Source: Apteryx mantelli (taxonomy: Eukaryota; Chordata; Aves; Apterygiformes; Apterygidae). From it: a stretch of DNA of 64,000 nucleotides. Position numbers and translations under genes: made by a program. This document shows, one piece after another, positions 12,308-24,100 of this stretch (positions within the stretch are counted from its first letter, which is position 1; each line of letters begins with the position of its first letter). The DNA lies in assembly GCF_036417845.1 (NCBI RefSeq), contig NC_090013.1:997001-1061000 (forward strand), in the 5' to 3' direction. The notes beneath the pieces are model-generated. The model had not been told where the DNA came from and did no database searches. It saw only the letters and a program-made list of their open reading frames with translations.

Positions 12308-15300
12308 ATGGCCAGGCAGGAGACGTACGGGAACTGGCTGTGCCCGCCGCCCTCCCCGGCCAAGCGACTGGTGAGACAAGCAGGTAAAGACGCCTCCAAA
12401 CGGGGTTTGTTTTTTTTTTTTCCTCCCGCGCCGAACTGTAAGGCGGAGGCGCCCGAATGGCTGCGCAGTCCCAGGGCCGCGGGTTGGCGATGGGCAGCAG
12501 CCGAAGCAAGAGCCGGGCTCGGCGTGTGTGATGAGTCTGCGGGTTTTTGCACACACACGCCTACGGCGCCGCGCAGCCGGGCGCCGCTTCCACCACGGGA
12601 TTTCGTAGCCCTTCAGCCCTGCGAGTTTTTCTTTTCCCTCTCCGCCTCCGAGAGCCGGCGATCGGCAAAATGCACACGCAAGCCCTTTCGCAATTGGCAC
12701 TCGCTTCCGCCTCGCGGCCGGGCTCCTCTCGTCCCTGCCTCAGTCCCGGCACTGCCGCAGCGGTCGCCGGCATGGCGGCGGTGGTGGCTGCCGGCGTGGG
12801 CGGCCGCTGGGGCCGTGGCAATACCAGTAACACCAGTTTGTACCGCCGCCAGCGGCCAGGTCGCGCGGGGCTTCACGCGCGCAAACTCCTTGCCCCGGGC
12901 CAGCCCCGGCGTCAGCAATTGCCTCCGAACTGCCGAGCAGGTATTAAGGGCCATCAAGAATCCTCTATTTCTCCTAAATCTTTTCCTTCTCTTTTCTTTT
13001 CTTTTTCTTCTTTTTTGGGCAGGAATTTACTCCATAGCAGGCAAAATGACCCCAGTGGGCTCCTTCCGACCAGGTAAGGCATCGTCTCCCCCTTTCGGGG
13101 CTTTTCAAAGCACGACATGCTGCAGAGCGCCCCGGGGCGCCCGCTGACGGAAAGCAGAACTCCCCGAGGTGCCTCCCTGGGGTTTTATTTTCGGCTCCGT
13201 TGCTAAAACGCACCTATAGCAAAAAACAAACAAAAAAATGGCCCTTCTCTCCGCCTCGCTCCGAACTTCGTTTCTGCTAGAACAGATCGGCTTGCAATGG
13301 CTTCCTGAAGATGCTCGGAGACCTGGCAGCAGAAGGCCGCTTTTTTTTTTTGGCATTTTTCGCCCTGTGCCCTCTTTTTGGTGTTTTTTTGCATCGTAAT
13401 GGCAGCTCGAGGCGTGATGCCCTGCCGGTGCTAGCAGGGAGCAGCCGTTCTCACCGTCGAGGGCCGCGTTTGAGTGCCCCACGGCCACCAGCCCCTTGCT
13501 CAGGTGCCACCTGGGACCCTCCTTGCTCGCTCACGTGGCTTTTTGGCTTTGCCTTTCGAGCCAAACCCCCTGGCCAAGCCTGCTTGGATTTGCAAGGTTA
13601 GCGCGGCTCCAGGGTTCGGCCCTGGTGCTGGTTACACTGGATTCCCTCATCCGTTGTGTGGGGAGTCTGCGCCGGCCGCGCTTCATTCGCTCCCGCTGCT
13701 CCCGGAGAGCTTCTAGTTTCAGGGCAATTGCTTGGATTTGCACCGTTTAGTGGCGAGGAGAATCAGGCTCCTCAAGAACGGAGCTAGGAGAGTCCCCGAG
13801 GACCTCCGAAAAAGAAAAAGGGCGTAAGAGCTTGGCAGATGGGCTCTGAATTTACCAAAACCACAGGGAGAGCCACCAAGTAGGGGATGAGGACTCGCGT
13901 GCTCGCGCTTCGGGCAGGAACTGTCACGGAGCCGGCGCGCGCACGGGCGACAGCCCATTTCCTAAGGCGGCTCCTTCTCCGCGTAGACTCCCCCGACAGC
14001 TTCGTGGATGAGGACGACTACGACGATGTGTCACTGTCCGAGCCTGATCGCAACCACAGGAAGCCACCGGCTGAAGAAGACCTGCAAAGCCAGAGGAGCA
14101 AGGGAGGCACAGGTGACGCCCAGCTCCTCTGCCCTCATCTCGCGGGAAGCCGAGGGTCGCTGCCAGGCAGGATTCGGTTCCGCGGCCCTGGTGACACCGC
14201 CTAGAAAGGCCGCCGTGACACTTCCCTTCTTATCTCCAGGGGTTTACGTCCTAGCGGGGAAACCAGCATCTTCAAGTACCATGAGAATGCGTGAGTCCAA
14301 GTCCCTTCGGGTCCTTGTGCCCTGTTTCCTCCTCACACGGATTTGGGTGTCACACGGATGGATGTGAAGGTCACATGCAGGGACGTGGGGCTCACACACG
14401 TGGATACGGGGCTTCTCCACAGTGGTGGTGGAGCATGAAGCAGGAGGAAGGCCAACGAGGTCTTCAAGCACCCCCAGACCCGTAGCATTAAGGCTGCTCG
14501 GCAACGAGGTTTATCAGCCTCTTCCCCAATGAACCAGCAAGGAAGTCGCTGCCCGATTACACCAATTAGCTCCTTTGGGGGGAAGCAATGGGGCGTCATC
14601 TCCCACTCCTTCCTGGGGAAGGAAAGCAGAAGATACCGGTGGCCGCAGGCATGGCCCTGACGGATGCTGCTCTCCGCAGGCGACTCAGACGCCAGAGCCG
14701 GCGCGGGAAGAGGCTGCCGAGAGAAGCCGGTGGTGATCCTCTACGTCCTGGTGGCGCTGAGCTTCGCCATGTGGGTGGCCATCCTCTCGCTCGTCATGGT
14801 GAAATGTAAGTGCCGCCGTCGCGCACGTCGGCCCCGACGTAGAGGGGACCCAGCCTCCCTCGCGGAGGCAGGGGCTGAGGCCCGTCCTGTAGAGGAGCAG
14901 CCAGATGAAGGGGGTTAAACACCAAAAACGGGTCTTCCCTGCAATTAAAAACAAGGCGTATGTGTTCAGCTAGCGCCTAGGAGCCTTGAAGTTTAGGCAC
15001 GGACAGAATGGGAAGTGTGTCCCTATCCATAAACCGGTTTTGGTTCTACTGTGGAGCAGTATGCATGCGTGACGGTATGATGACCCAATCGCCCACACGG
15101 CTCTATGGCTTGGGGACACCCGACGCAGCCGGTGATTTATCCGGCTGTAGCCCCACACGTTGCACCTCCCTGCTGAGTGTTATCCCAGCATCCGCGCAGC
15201 CTGAAGAGGCAAAATGGGACAAATCCGCTTTAGACGCTGCTCAGGGGAAGAGCCCAGCAGATCCCGTTCTTCCGATCTTCTCTGGTTTCCTCTCCAGACT

Positions 15301-18067
15301 CGGAGCTCTCGAGGGAGTTGAAGATGCTGAGCTCTAATTACTCTGAGAGTGGTAGGTTCTTGCGCTCTGACCTCCGCGGCCAAGGCGTTCCTGGTTATCA
15401 GTGGGAAGCACCGGCTCAAGGTGGAGGGTGGGAGGCTGGTTGGGACGTGCCGGCTCTTTCGGGCACCTTCCATCCCTGTGTTTTGTAAATGGAGAGGAAA
15501 AAAACCCATTAACCACGTTCTGCAAGGAAGAGCTGCTCCTTGCTCCGGTTCCTCTCTTACGGCAACAGAATGACACTGCTTCCAGCTGAATTATTTTTCC
15601 ACCGAGCCATAGCTAGTCCAAAGTCATGCCAGGGCAGCATCGCAGATTGTTGGTGTCATACCGTTAAACCTGGCCACGCTCCCACGCAGTAGACTCCTGT
15701 GACACCCCAATCCCAAAGGAATTAGCCCCAAACGGTGCAAGTAGGAACAAATCAGGCATCAGGGCATCAGGGGAGTTAATCCTAATTGTACTAAGTGACG
15801 CGGAGCAGGGAATTAGTCCTGTTATCTTTGTTTGCTGAGATCCCGGGTTCCAGGAAGGGCTTAAGCCCAATGGAAAAATCTGCGGAAGTAAAACACGGTG
15901 GGTTGGATCCTCACCTAATGCAAAATGATCGGCTAGTTTATGTCGGATGAGGCACAGCCAGAGGACCCCGAACGAGGGGCGGGAGGAGAAAGCTGGGGCC
16001 GGAGACCGGGGAGGCTGGGCCAGGTGTCTCACCCGCTGCCCTGTGCTGCACAGTGCTGCAGGAGCTGGCGGACACACGACGGGGACAAGACCGCATGAGG
16101 ACCAAGATGTCCACCTACTACCAAGAGCTACAGGATATCACGGGTAAGAGCCACAGGGCCGCCTCCGTCCTGACTTTTGGCCCCGTGCTGGGTGGGGGGA
16201 ACAAAATTTTCTGTTTTTCCCTCGGAAAGTTGGCTGGTTTCTCGGTGATGGGGAACACAGGAGGGCTGCTGTAGATCTGCGTGACTGTGGGTGGTGAGGA
16301 GGCAGAGGTGTTGGACCATGCGCGGAGATGGGTCACGTGATGGACCAAGATGGGTTGCGTGATGGACCGAACAGCTCTTCCGGCACAAGAGGGAGAAAAC
16401 CGGATAAGCCAGGACGCTCGTACGCCTCCTGGTCTGTCTCCTCTGTGGCTTCGGTGAAGCCGGCGAGAAACGGGGGAGTGAGAAACGCTTATGAGCTGTC
16501 GGTGCCACCACCAGGGAGGAGAAAACCCATCTAAAATCACCTAAACCTTCCCCATAAATCGGTGCCTAATGATTAAATGCAACAAAACCGTGGCAGAAAT
16601 GTTTGACTTCCAGAAACAGACTGGATGCTACAGCCATCCTTGAAAAAAAAAAAAAAAAATATAAGATGTGTGGGCTCACTGAGAGGCAGCGTAAGCCAGG
16701 GGCTCCACCAGGATTTCAGGATGGATTTTGCCCTGCAGCGCTGATCTGCAAAGCCCTCCCAGATAGCAGGAGGTGCTCGGCCGGCTGGAAGATCTTCGAG
16801 AAGAGCTGCTACTCCTTCTCCACGGAGTCCCTGAGCTGGGAGGACGCCAAGCAGATCTGCTCAGATCAAGGCTCTCACCTGGTCATTGTGAACACGGAGT
16901 TGGAACAGGTGAGTCGGCCGGCGATCAGGACAACTGGGAAAACCCGTCGCGCCAGGGGTAGCGAGATGGACACAGTCCGGTTCCTGCTTTTTTGGTGTTT
17001 CTACTCTTGTCCACGTCGGACCGTCAAGAGCTCAATTCTTTGGGCAAAGCAGCCGAGATCGGAGCTGTTTGGGGGGCGGGGGGGGTGCGCAGCCAACCAC
17101 TGAATTGGCTCCTGCATGGCTCCTTTTTGTAGGAAATGGGGCTAAAAGCGAGGCAGGAAGGGTCGGAACGGCTCATTTCCAGCAGGCTCTCCCACGCCTG
17201 GGAGACAAAGCCTGGAGAGAAGGCAGCGGAGCCGCGTTGCTCCCAAGCGAATGCTGCCGCTGGGCGCGTCCAAATTTCCGAATGGCCAGCGAGCCTCCTC
17301 GGTCCCTGGCTTGATCCCTTTTTATTTTTTATTTTTTTTATTTTTTTCGCTGTCTTCACGCGCGCTGCTCTTCTAGAAGTTCCTAAAAGACAATATTAAC
17401 AGCAGCAGCACGTACTGGCTGGGACTGACCGACAAGCTGGAGGAAGGCACCTGGCTCTGGATTAACGGGGAACCCGCGAGCATCAGGTAAGAAGCGGCTC
17501 CCGCGCTCGGCTTTAAAGGGAAAATAAATCCCAGCAGTCGGTTCCATTGCAACGGCAAAAAAATAAAATAAAATAAATCAGCGTCGAAAGCTGGGAGGAT
17601 TTTTCAATAGCCGCTGAGGGTGGAAAGGGGAGAATCAGCTCCGCGGTGCTTTATGGAGGTTCCCCCTGTTACACCGGACGCAGGTGATCATCCGAATGCG
17701 GCCCCGGCACGTTAGCAACGCCGAAAGCGCGGAAAAGGTCTGCCGGGGAAAGCACCGGCGCACCGCTTCCTTTTTAAGGGGAAACCAGCGGCCCCTTTCC
17801 CTCGAAATATGAACTTCCCCTCTTCCTTAGAAAAATTGGCCAGCGCTGGCGGCTAATTACCACTTAAAAAGGGAACGGAGCGAAGGGACGCGGGCGGGGG
17901 GAGGCCAGGGGTGACTTTTTGCTCCCGGCAGCTACTGGAACACCTGGAGGGAAAACAGAGACAAGGAGCAGCAGGACTGCGGCAGCATCGGGCCCGACGG
18001 CATCTGGACCGATGAGAGATGCTCTCGCGCCCACCACTGGATCTGCGAAAAGTCCTGGCACTGCTAG
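12308..18067 (+). CDS. C-type lectin receptor 2, acidic-tailed, degenerate sugar site (CLEC17A-like)
   Basis: Ten exons join in frame: 12308-12383, 13023-13073, 13987-14112, 14240-14290, 14680-14805, 15298-15351, 16054-16143, 16739-16908, 17377-17486, 17932-18067, giving 329 residues. An alternative acceptor at 16763 would drop eight residues. The cytoplasmic tail (about 1-115) contains YGNW and an acidic DEDDYDDVS segment, and is followed by a membrane helix at 118-142. Two stalk exons lead to a C-type lectin domain from about 192. The fold residues are kept (WLGLTD, cysteines, WICEK), but the EPN position reads REN (291-293) and WND reads WTD, so canonical sugar binding is probably lost. 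Human CLEC17A has a tail of acidic tyrosine repeats and lies beside ADGRE genes, which favours that family. Exons 1 and 2 are the least certain. Confidence 0.78.
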
Positions 18068-18586
18068 CTGGCGCTGAGTGACTCGTCTGGCGAGCGTGGC
18101 AGGAGCCGGCTGCTGGGGTAGGGGGGGCGAAAGGGGGAGCCGGCGCGTCCCGGCTGCACCTTGTCCTTGAGAGCCCTGGAAAAATTGCATTTTTCGGTTA
18201 AAATCGCTGGCGAGCTGCAGAGTTCAAACCCGCTTATGGCGCGTGCAAAAAAACCTCAAAAAACAACCCCCCCCCACTTTTCTCAGCATCCTTAAACCTC
18301 CGCTTTTGTCCCCTCCCCTCCCAAGCCTTTAGAGCCATGTAGCAAGCGGTCACGGCGTTGCATCACGATTTCTGCTAACTTCTCCGAAAAGCTGGTTTCC
18401 GTCAGATAATTTTGCCGCTTTAAATCCGCCCGGTTCTTCCTTATGTTAGCAGCGCCACTCGGTTGTGACTCTGCGGCAAAGGCCGAGCTTTGCCTTTTTT
18501 GGGGAGGACAAAAAAACCCCCAAAAAACAAAAAAACCAAACAATTCTCCTCAGTTGTAAATCTGTTAATTCAGCGAATTCTTATCA

Positions 18587-18592
18587 AATAAA
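18587..18592 (+). promoter_or_regulatory. Poly(A) signal of lectin 2
   Basis: AATAAA lies about 520 bases after the stop at 18067 and is followed by a cleavage-like gtgcaaac region. It is the first canonical signal well placed after the coding end. Confidence 0.65.
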
Positions 18593-19069
18593 ACTTGTTT
18601 TCTTAAGAAACGCTGTGCAAACGATTTTTTTTTTTTTTTTTTTGGTCCCCACACTGTTCCTAAACAGATACGCGGAGCCTTCCGCCCTCTTCAAAATTCC
18701 TGGGTAAAATTGAAGCAGAGCGGAGTGAAAAATCGCAGTGCCCCCATTAATGTCAGTTAAGCACCAAAAAATACTGCTGACCTCCTGCAAAAACACCTTA
18801 AAATCCACAATTTTTTCCCCCTGTCACGCTCCCTCAGTCCATGGGGAAGGTCTCAAAGACCTTCTCAGGGTTTCTTCCTCGGCGCGGGTGGGTTGGGTGC
18901 GAGTTTAAAACGGGACGGAGGAAATTCCCTTCCCCACCCCCTCCCACCCCCAAAAGAGAAGAAAAACATCCTGATTTAGCACCAGGTTTGAGAAAGGCTG
19001 TTGCAAAATACGTAAAGAAAAGGGCCCCGCTGAGAGAAAGCGAAACTGGTTACAGCCATTTTCAGGGCC

Positions 19070-19445
19070 TCTGGCCCCATGGATGGGGGGGGGGGGGGCT
19101 GGGGAGTACTGGGAGCACTTGGGTGGGGGGTCTGGTCCCATGGATGGGCGGGGCTGGGGAGCACTGGGGTGGGGGTGGAGTCTGGCCCCATGGATGAGGG
19201 ACTGGGGAGCACTGGGACAAGGGGGATCCCATGGTTAGGGGAGGACTGGGGAGTACTGGGATGGGGGGGGGGTCCAGCCCCATGGACACAGGGGACTGGG
19301 AGCACTGGGATTGGGGGGGGCAGGTCTGGCCCCACAGCTAGGGGGAAACTGGGGAGTACTGGGATGGGTGGGTCCAGCCCCATGGACACGGGGAGTACTG
19401 GGAGCACTGGGGTGGAGGGGTCCAACTGGAAGGTGACTGGGGGGA
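19070..19445. repeat. Minisatellite, unit about 45-60 bp
   Basis: Repeats of ctggggagcactggga and ctggccccatggat follow each other with variable G runs. No exon lies within it. It begins close to the end of the lectin 2 transcript. Confidence 0.85.
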
Positions 19446-19564
19446 CACTGGCGCAGGGAGGAGGCAGCTCTCTCCCATCCTCCCCCCGCCTAAAACCGGT
19501 CCCGGCACCGCCATCATCGCCTCCCCTCACCTCCCCTCAGCACCACCACAGTGCTTCCTCGACG

Positions 19565-19910
19565 CCCCATTGGCCGCCACCCCTGCCCCTCTGAGGCTCA
19601 CAGCCAATCGCAGCCTTCCCCACCCTTGTGCTGGGGGCAGGCTTTCAGCACCAGGGCGGGCAGCCCAGTGTGAGGGGAGCACTGCCCATTGGCTATTCCT
19701 GCTGCCACTCAGTGGCCCCCCACATGCAATAGGCCACCACCTCCTCTGCTCCTGCCTGCCCTTCCCATAGGCTGCTAGCCCTGTCCGTCTTCCTGCTGCT
19801 CACCAATCAGACACCTCTCTAGCACTAGGGAGCAGGAGGATGCATGGTCAGCCCCATTGGCTGCAGTTCCTCTTGTCAATCAAGGGCTGGTGGGAAGCTA
19901 ATTGGGCTCT
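19565..19910. promoter_or_regulatory. Second cluster of CCAAT/ATTGG boxes
   Basis: ATTGG occurs at 19569, 19688, 19856 and 19901 and CCAAT at 19604 and 19803, six copies in about 340 bp. The arrangement resembles the cluster at 3.05-3.62 kb. It lies between the converging lectin 2 and adhesion GPCR genes, so a promoter role for either is not obvious. Confidence 0.35.
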
Positions 19911-20061
19911 GAGGGGAGAAAGGTGGGGCTTGGAGGGGAACCTGGGGCAGGGCCACACACCTGGGCCTAGTTGTGGGGGGAAGCCACAGCCCTGGGGGTC
20001 CCCTCCCCCCTTTCCGTGTCCCCCAGGAGTGGACTCAGGCATCTGGGACAGGCCATGTGCG

Positions 20062-20067
20062 TTTAAT
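20062..20067 (-). promoter_or_regulatory. Possible poly(A) signal of the adhesion GPCR
   Basis: On the minus strand this reads ATTAAA, 1.13 kb after the GPCR stop codon. No AATAAA is seen nearer. If it is used, the 3' UTR contains the 20.1-20.8 kb minisatellite. Confidence 0.3.
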
Positions 20068-20084
20068 TGCCTCCTTTTAGCACA

Positions 20085-20810
20085 AAAAAATCCCCATGGG
20101 GGGCTGCGATGCAGCTGGAGACGGGTGGGATCCCCGTAGAAACATTGGGAATGGGTCAAATCCGTGTGGAAATGTGTCAAATCCTTGCAGAAACAGGTCA
20201 GATCCTCACAGAAGTGCTGGAGACTGGTTGGATCCTCAGGAAAGTGCTGGAAATAGGTCAGATCCTTGTGGAAAGTGGCTGGAAATGGGTCGTTCCTCGG
20301 GGAAATGCTGGAAAGGGGTTGGATTCTTGCAGAAGCAGCTAGAAACAGATCGAATTCTTGTGGAAAGCATCTGGAAATGGATTGTTCCTTCAGGGACATG
20401 TTGGAAAGAGGTTGGGTCCTTGAAGAAATGCTGGAAACGGGTCAAATTCTTGGAGAAATGCTGGAAATGGGCCAAATTCTTGTGGAAAGAAGCTAGAAAT
20501 GTATTGTTCCTTGAGCAAATACTGGAAACAGGTCAGATCTTCATGGAAAGCGGCTGGAAATGGCTCAGTCCTGGGAGAAATCCTGGAAATGCTGCTGGAA
20601 ATGGGTTGGCTCCTCATGGAAATGCTGGAATCGGGTTGTTCCTCAAGGAAGTGGCTGAAAATGGTTTGGATCCGTGCAGAAAATGGCTAGATATGGGTTG
20701 TTCCTCAGGGAGATGCTGGGAACGGGTTGGGTCCTTGCGGAAAGCAGCTGGAAATGGGTCTGTCCTCAGGGAAAGGCTGGGAATGGGCCCACATGGCTCT
20801 GAACCTTCAT
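20085..20810. repeat. Minisatellite, unit about 30-39 bp
   Basis: Alternating blocks of gctggaaatgggt and cagattcttgtggaaa recur about twenty times. The array keeps frames open on both strands, including a repetitive Phe/Pro/Asp frame on the minus strand, which is an artefact of the repeat. Confidence 0.9.
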
Positions 20811-21192
20811 TCCTGCCACTTGCAGCCTTCGCTGCCCCGGGTCACGGGCCTGTCCCCTTCCTGGAGGTGAAAGGGCTGTGTCAGGCACTGAGGTCCAAGG
20901 GGAGCCATGGTGGAGGATGGGGCTCTGGGGTTTTTTTGCTCATCCCCAGCCCCACCACCCTCCCAGGGCTACTGGAGGACCCAGGTGTCTGGGCAACCCT
21001 CCCCTGGGCCACCCCATAGCCCCCCACCCCCTTTCTGGGGCCCCTGGAGGACCCAGGTGTCCAGGTGGCCCTTGCATCTCCTGGGGTCCCTGGGGGACCG
21101 AGGTATCTGGGCTGCTCTCGCAGAGCTGAGAGAGGACCCAGGCATCTGGGTCCCCTCCCTATACCCCAAGGGGACCCAGGCGTGTGGGCTGG

Positions 21193-24100
21193 TCACCGTA
21201 CCGTGACGGAGGTGATGTTCATTGACGTCATCGTCAGCTCCGTGGTCTCCGTTTTGGAGCTGAATGCCTGTAGCCACCGCTGGTACTGCTCCATCACCTG
21301 CGGCCACGTGCACACGTGTCCTCGGGTGGCCGCTGACCCCCGGGACCCCCACAAACCCTCCCAGGACACCCCCAACCACTTTGACCAGCCCCAAACCAGT
21401 CCCGGTCACACCGAGGATTCCCCCACCAGCACCCCGGATGCTGGGATCCCACATGGCACCATACCTGCTGGTTGAGGAGGCAGTGCACGATGAAGATGAA
21501 GACTCCTTGGAGGCTGTTGAGGCCGGTGAAGAGGAAGGCCACGAGCAGGGTGCTGGAGCGTGTCTGCAGCAAGCCCAGGCCCCACGTGCAGCCCAGGAGG
21601 AGGACGTGGGCGAGTGCCTTGAACGTCAGCATCCTGCAGAGGCAAGTGCTGCTGAACCTCGCGCGGTGCTTTCACCGCACCTCGCCCGCCCCCAGGGCCC
21701 CCCAAACTGGACTGAACCAAATCGAACTGACTCAAATTGAACCCACTCAAGCCGAACTGATCTGCACCAAACTGAACCAACCCGAACCGAACTGAATCAA
21801 ATTGAACTGAATCAAATTGTACTGAACCAACCTGAACCAAATTCAACTGAGTCAGACTGATGCTAATGAAACCAAACTGAACCAACTTGAACTGAACTGA
21901 ACCAAACCACATCAAACTGAACCAAACCGGTGTTTCCTCTCCTTCATTGGGGCGAGAGTGTCCGTGGCAATGGTGCCGGCGGAGAAACCCGCTCGACCCA
22001 CCTCGTGCTTTTGAGGGAGGAGACATCCTTGTTGAGGGTGGACAGCTTGTCCCGCAGGATCCAGAGGGTGGTGAGAAAAAACACCAGGTTAACCTGGGGA
22101 GAAAACGCCGCTTAGTGAGGCTGGGCACTACTCTAGCTGCTGTTGCTGCCTTGCTGGTAGATGGGTGCTGATGAACCTTGACGCCAACTTGAAATTCATC
22201 AGTTTTGGGGGAAAAAGGATATTTACTGCCTACAGCGCAAAAAATAGCACTAACGCAAAGGTGCACATCCTACGCGGAGCGGCTCTGTCCCATAAGACGT
22301 TAGCTTAAGGCCTTCCTGAACGCACATATCTCAACTTGCTCTTTTCTAACTCTTTTTTTCCTAGCTCCAACCTGTCGCAATCTGCCTAAGCTCCAAGAGA
22401 GGAGAAAGGGAAATACCCACCAGGATGATAGCACAGACCGGCCCAATGAAGCTCCACACGAATCCTCCCTCTGTGGTCAGCCAGCAGCTAAAAGGCGAGA
22501 GGGGAAAAAGGAGAAAAAAAAATAAAAAACCAACCACCGTAATGGTGGCGTGAAGAACCGGACCTGCTCCCTGCTCATGCGTGGCCATATTTGCATTTGC
22601 AAACGCTCTGAGGAAGGCAGTGCCTAGGGAAAGCAGCACCCACCCATGGCACCTTGAACCCTCTTCCCCAGGGTGGACAGGGAAGAGAAAAGCAGGCCGA
22701 GGAAGAGGAAGGCCGGCTGCAGCCAGCACTTACTGCTTGTCGGTCCCGTAGCCGCTGGGGTTGATGGCGATGGAGACTGCCACTATCAGGGCCGGCACGC
22801 CGTAGCCTGTGGGGTACATGTACCGCTTCTTGAAGCGGCTGGCACTGGTGTAGTTGACCACCCGTAGGTTCCTGACGGTGAGGAAGAGGTGCAAGCCCTC
22901 CAGGAACATCCAGGTGAAGCAGGCGAGGAAGAGGTAGTGGAGGAGGCTGGCCAACATGGCGCATGCCAGCTAGGATGAGAAACAGAGAGAGATGGAGGCT
23001 GTCGTGGTCTCCTGGAGAGATCTGCCTCGGCGAGGGTCCCGGGAGCCCCTGGCATCCCCATGCAGCTGCCTAGAGAAGTGGTGGCATCTCCAAACCATGG
23101 AGGAGTTGGACATGTGCCCAGATGTGGCCTTAGGGAACCTCATATGGTTGGACCCATGTTGAGTTGGGGTTGGACCAGAGACCCCCAAATGTCCCTCCAG
23201 TCCTGGATATTCCATAATGTAGTGCTCCACACCCACCCAGAGAGAAAAGGGTCCCCACAGCCCTGAGGAACCTCATGTGTTTGGACCCACATTGAGTTGG
23301 GGTTGGACTGGAGACCTCCAGACATCCCTCCAACCCCAGCTATCCCATAAGGCAGTATCCTGAACCCTCCTGGAGAGAGAAGTGACCCTCGACAAAGGGG
23401 CCAGTGAAAGTCCCAGGGCAGTGGCCAGAGCTGGACGCCCTCAGCCCCAGGTCCCTTTCCCCTGGAGCTCCCACTGCTTCAGGCCGGGGAGCCCCCAGAA
23501 CCATCCCGGGGAGCCCTGTACCCGATTCCTGATGTGGTGCATGGCCACGAGGAAGAGGATGTCAGCCACGAAGAGGCAGATGCTGAGCTGCAGGTGGAGG
23601 GCAACGCTGACGTTCCAGAGGGAGCGGCACAGGAGGAAGGTGAGGATGGCAAGGAAGAGGCAGAGCACCGAGAGCGACAGCCCCACGTAGGTGACCAGTT
23701 TCAGGGCGAAGTCCTCCTGCAACGTGATGCCGTGTCAGCCGGTGGCCGGCTTCTCCTGGCTGCTGGCTCGGAAAATGCCGCCACAACAGAGAAGACCCTA
23801 CCTGGATGTCGCTGACAGCCATGAGGATGGCGAAGCTGGAGAGATGCCAGCAGCCACAGGTGGTGTAGAACCGGTTGCCAGCCAGGCGCTCACAGTCCTT
23901 CTCTGACCAGTAGCCTTGGCCACCTGCCGACTGCCAGGACACGCAGCGCGCCTCCTCATCCTCGCGCTGCTCCTGCGAAGGGGACACGCGCCCGGGGCCG
24001 TCGCAAAACCCGCCGCCGCGCTCGCGTTCCCCGCCCCGGTGCCGAAAACGCTGCCACGAGCAGCTTGTGCACAGAGCAACAGGTTCAACACGGTTCCCGC

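Larger units (their letters stand above)
21193..23716 (-). other. Seven-transmembrane exons of the adhesion GPCR
   Basis: Exon 23716-23522 holds helices 1-2, 22969-22734 helices 3-4, 22487-22421 and 22093-22002 the second extracellular loop and helix 5, 21633-21465 helices 6-7, and 21297-21193 the cytoplasmic tail. Family-B2 landmarks are [37 protein letters not shown] and GCTWGLGLL. The tail is Ser/Thr-rich. Confidence 0.9.
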
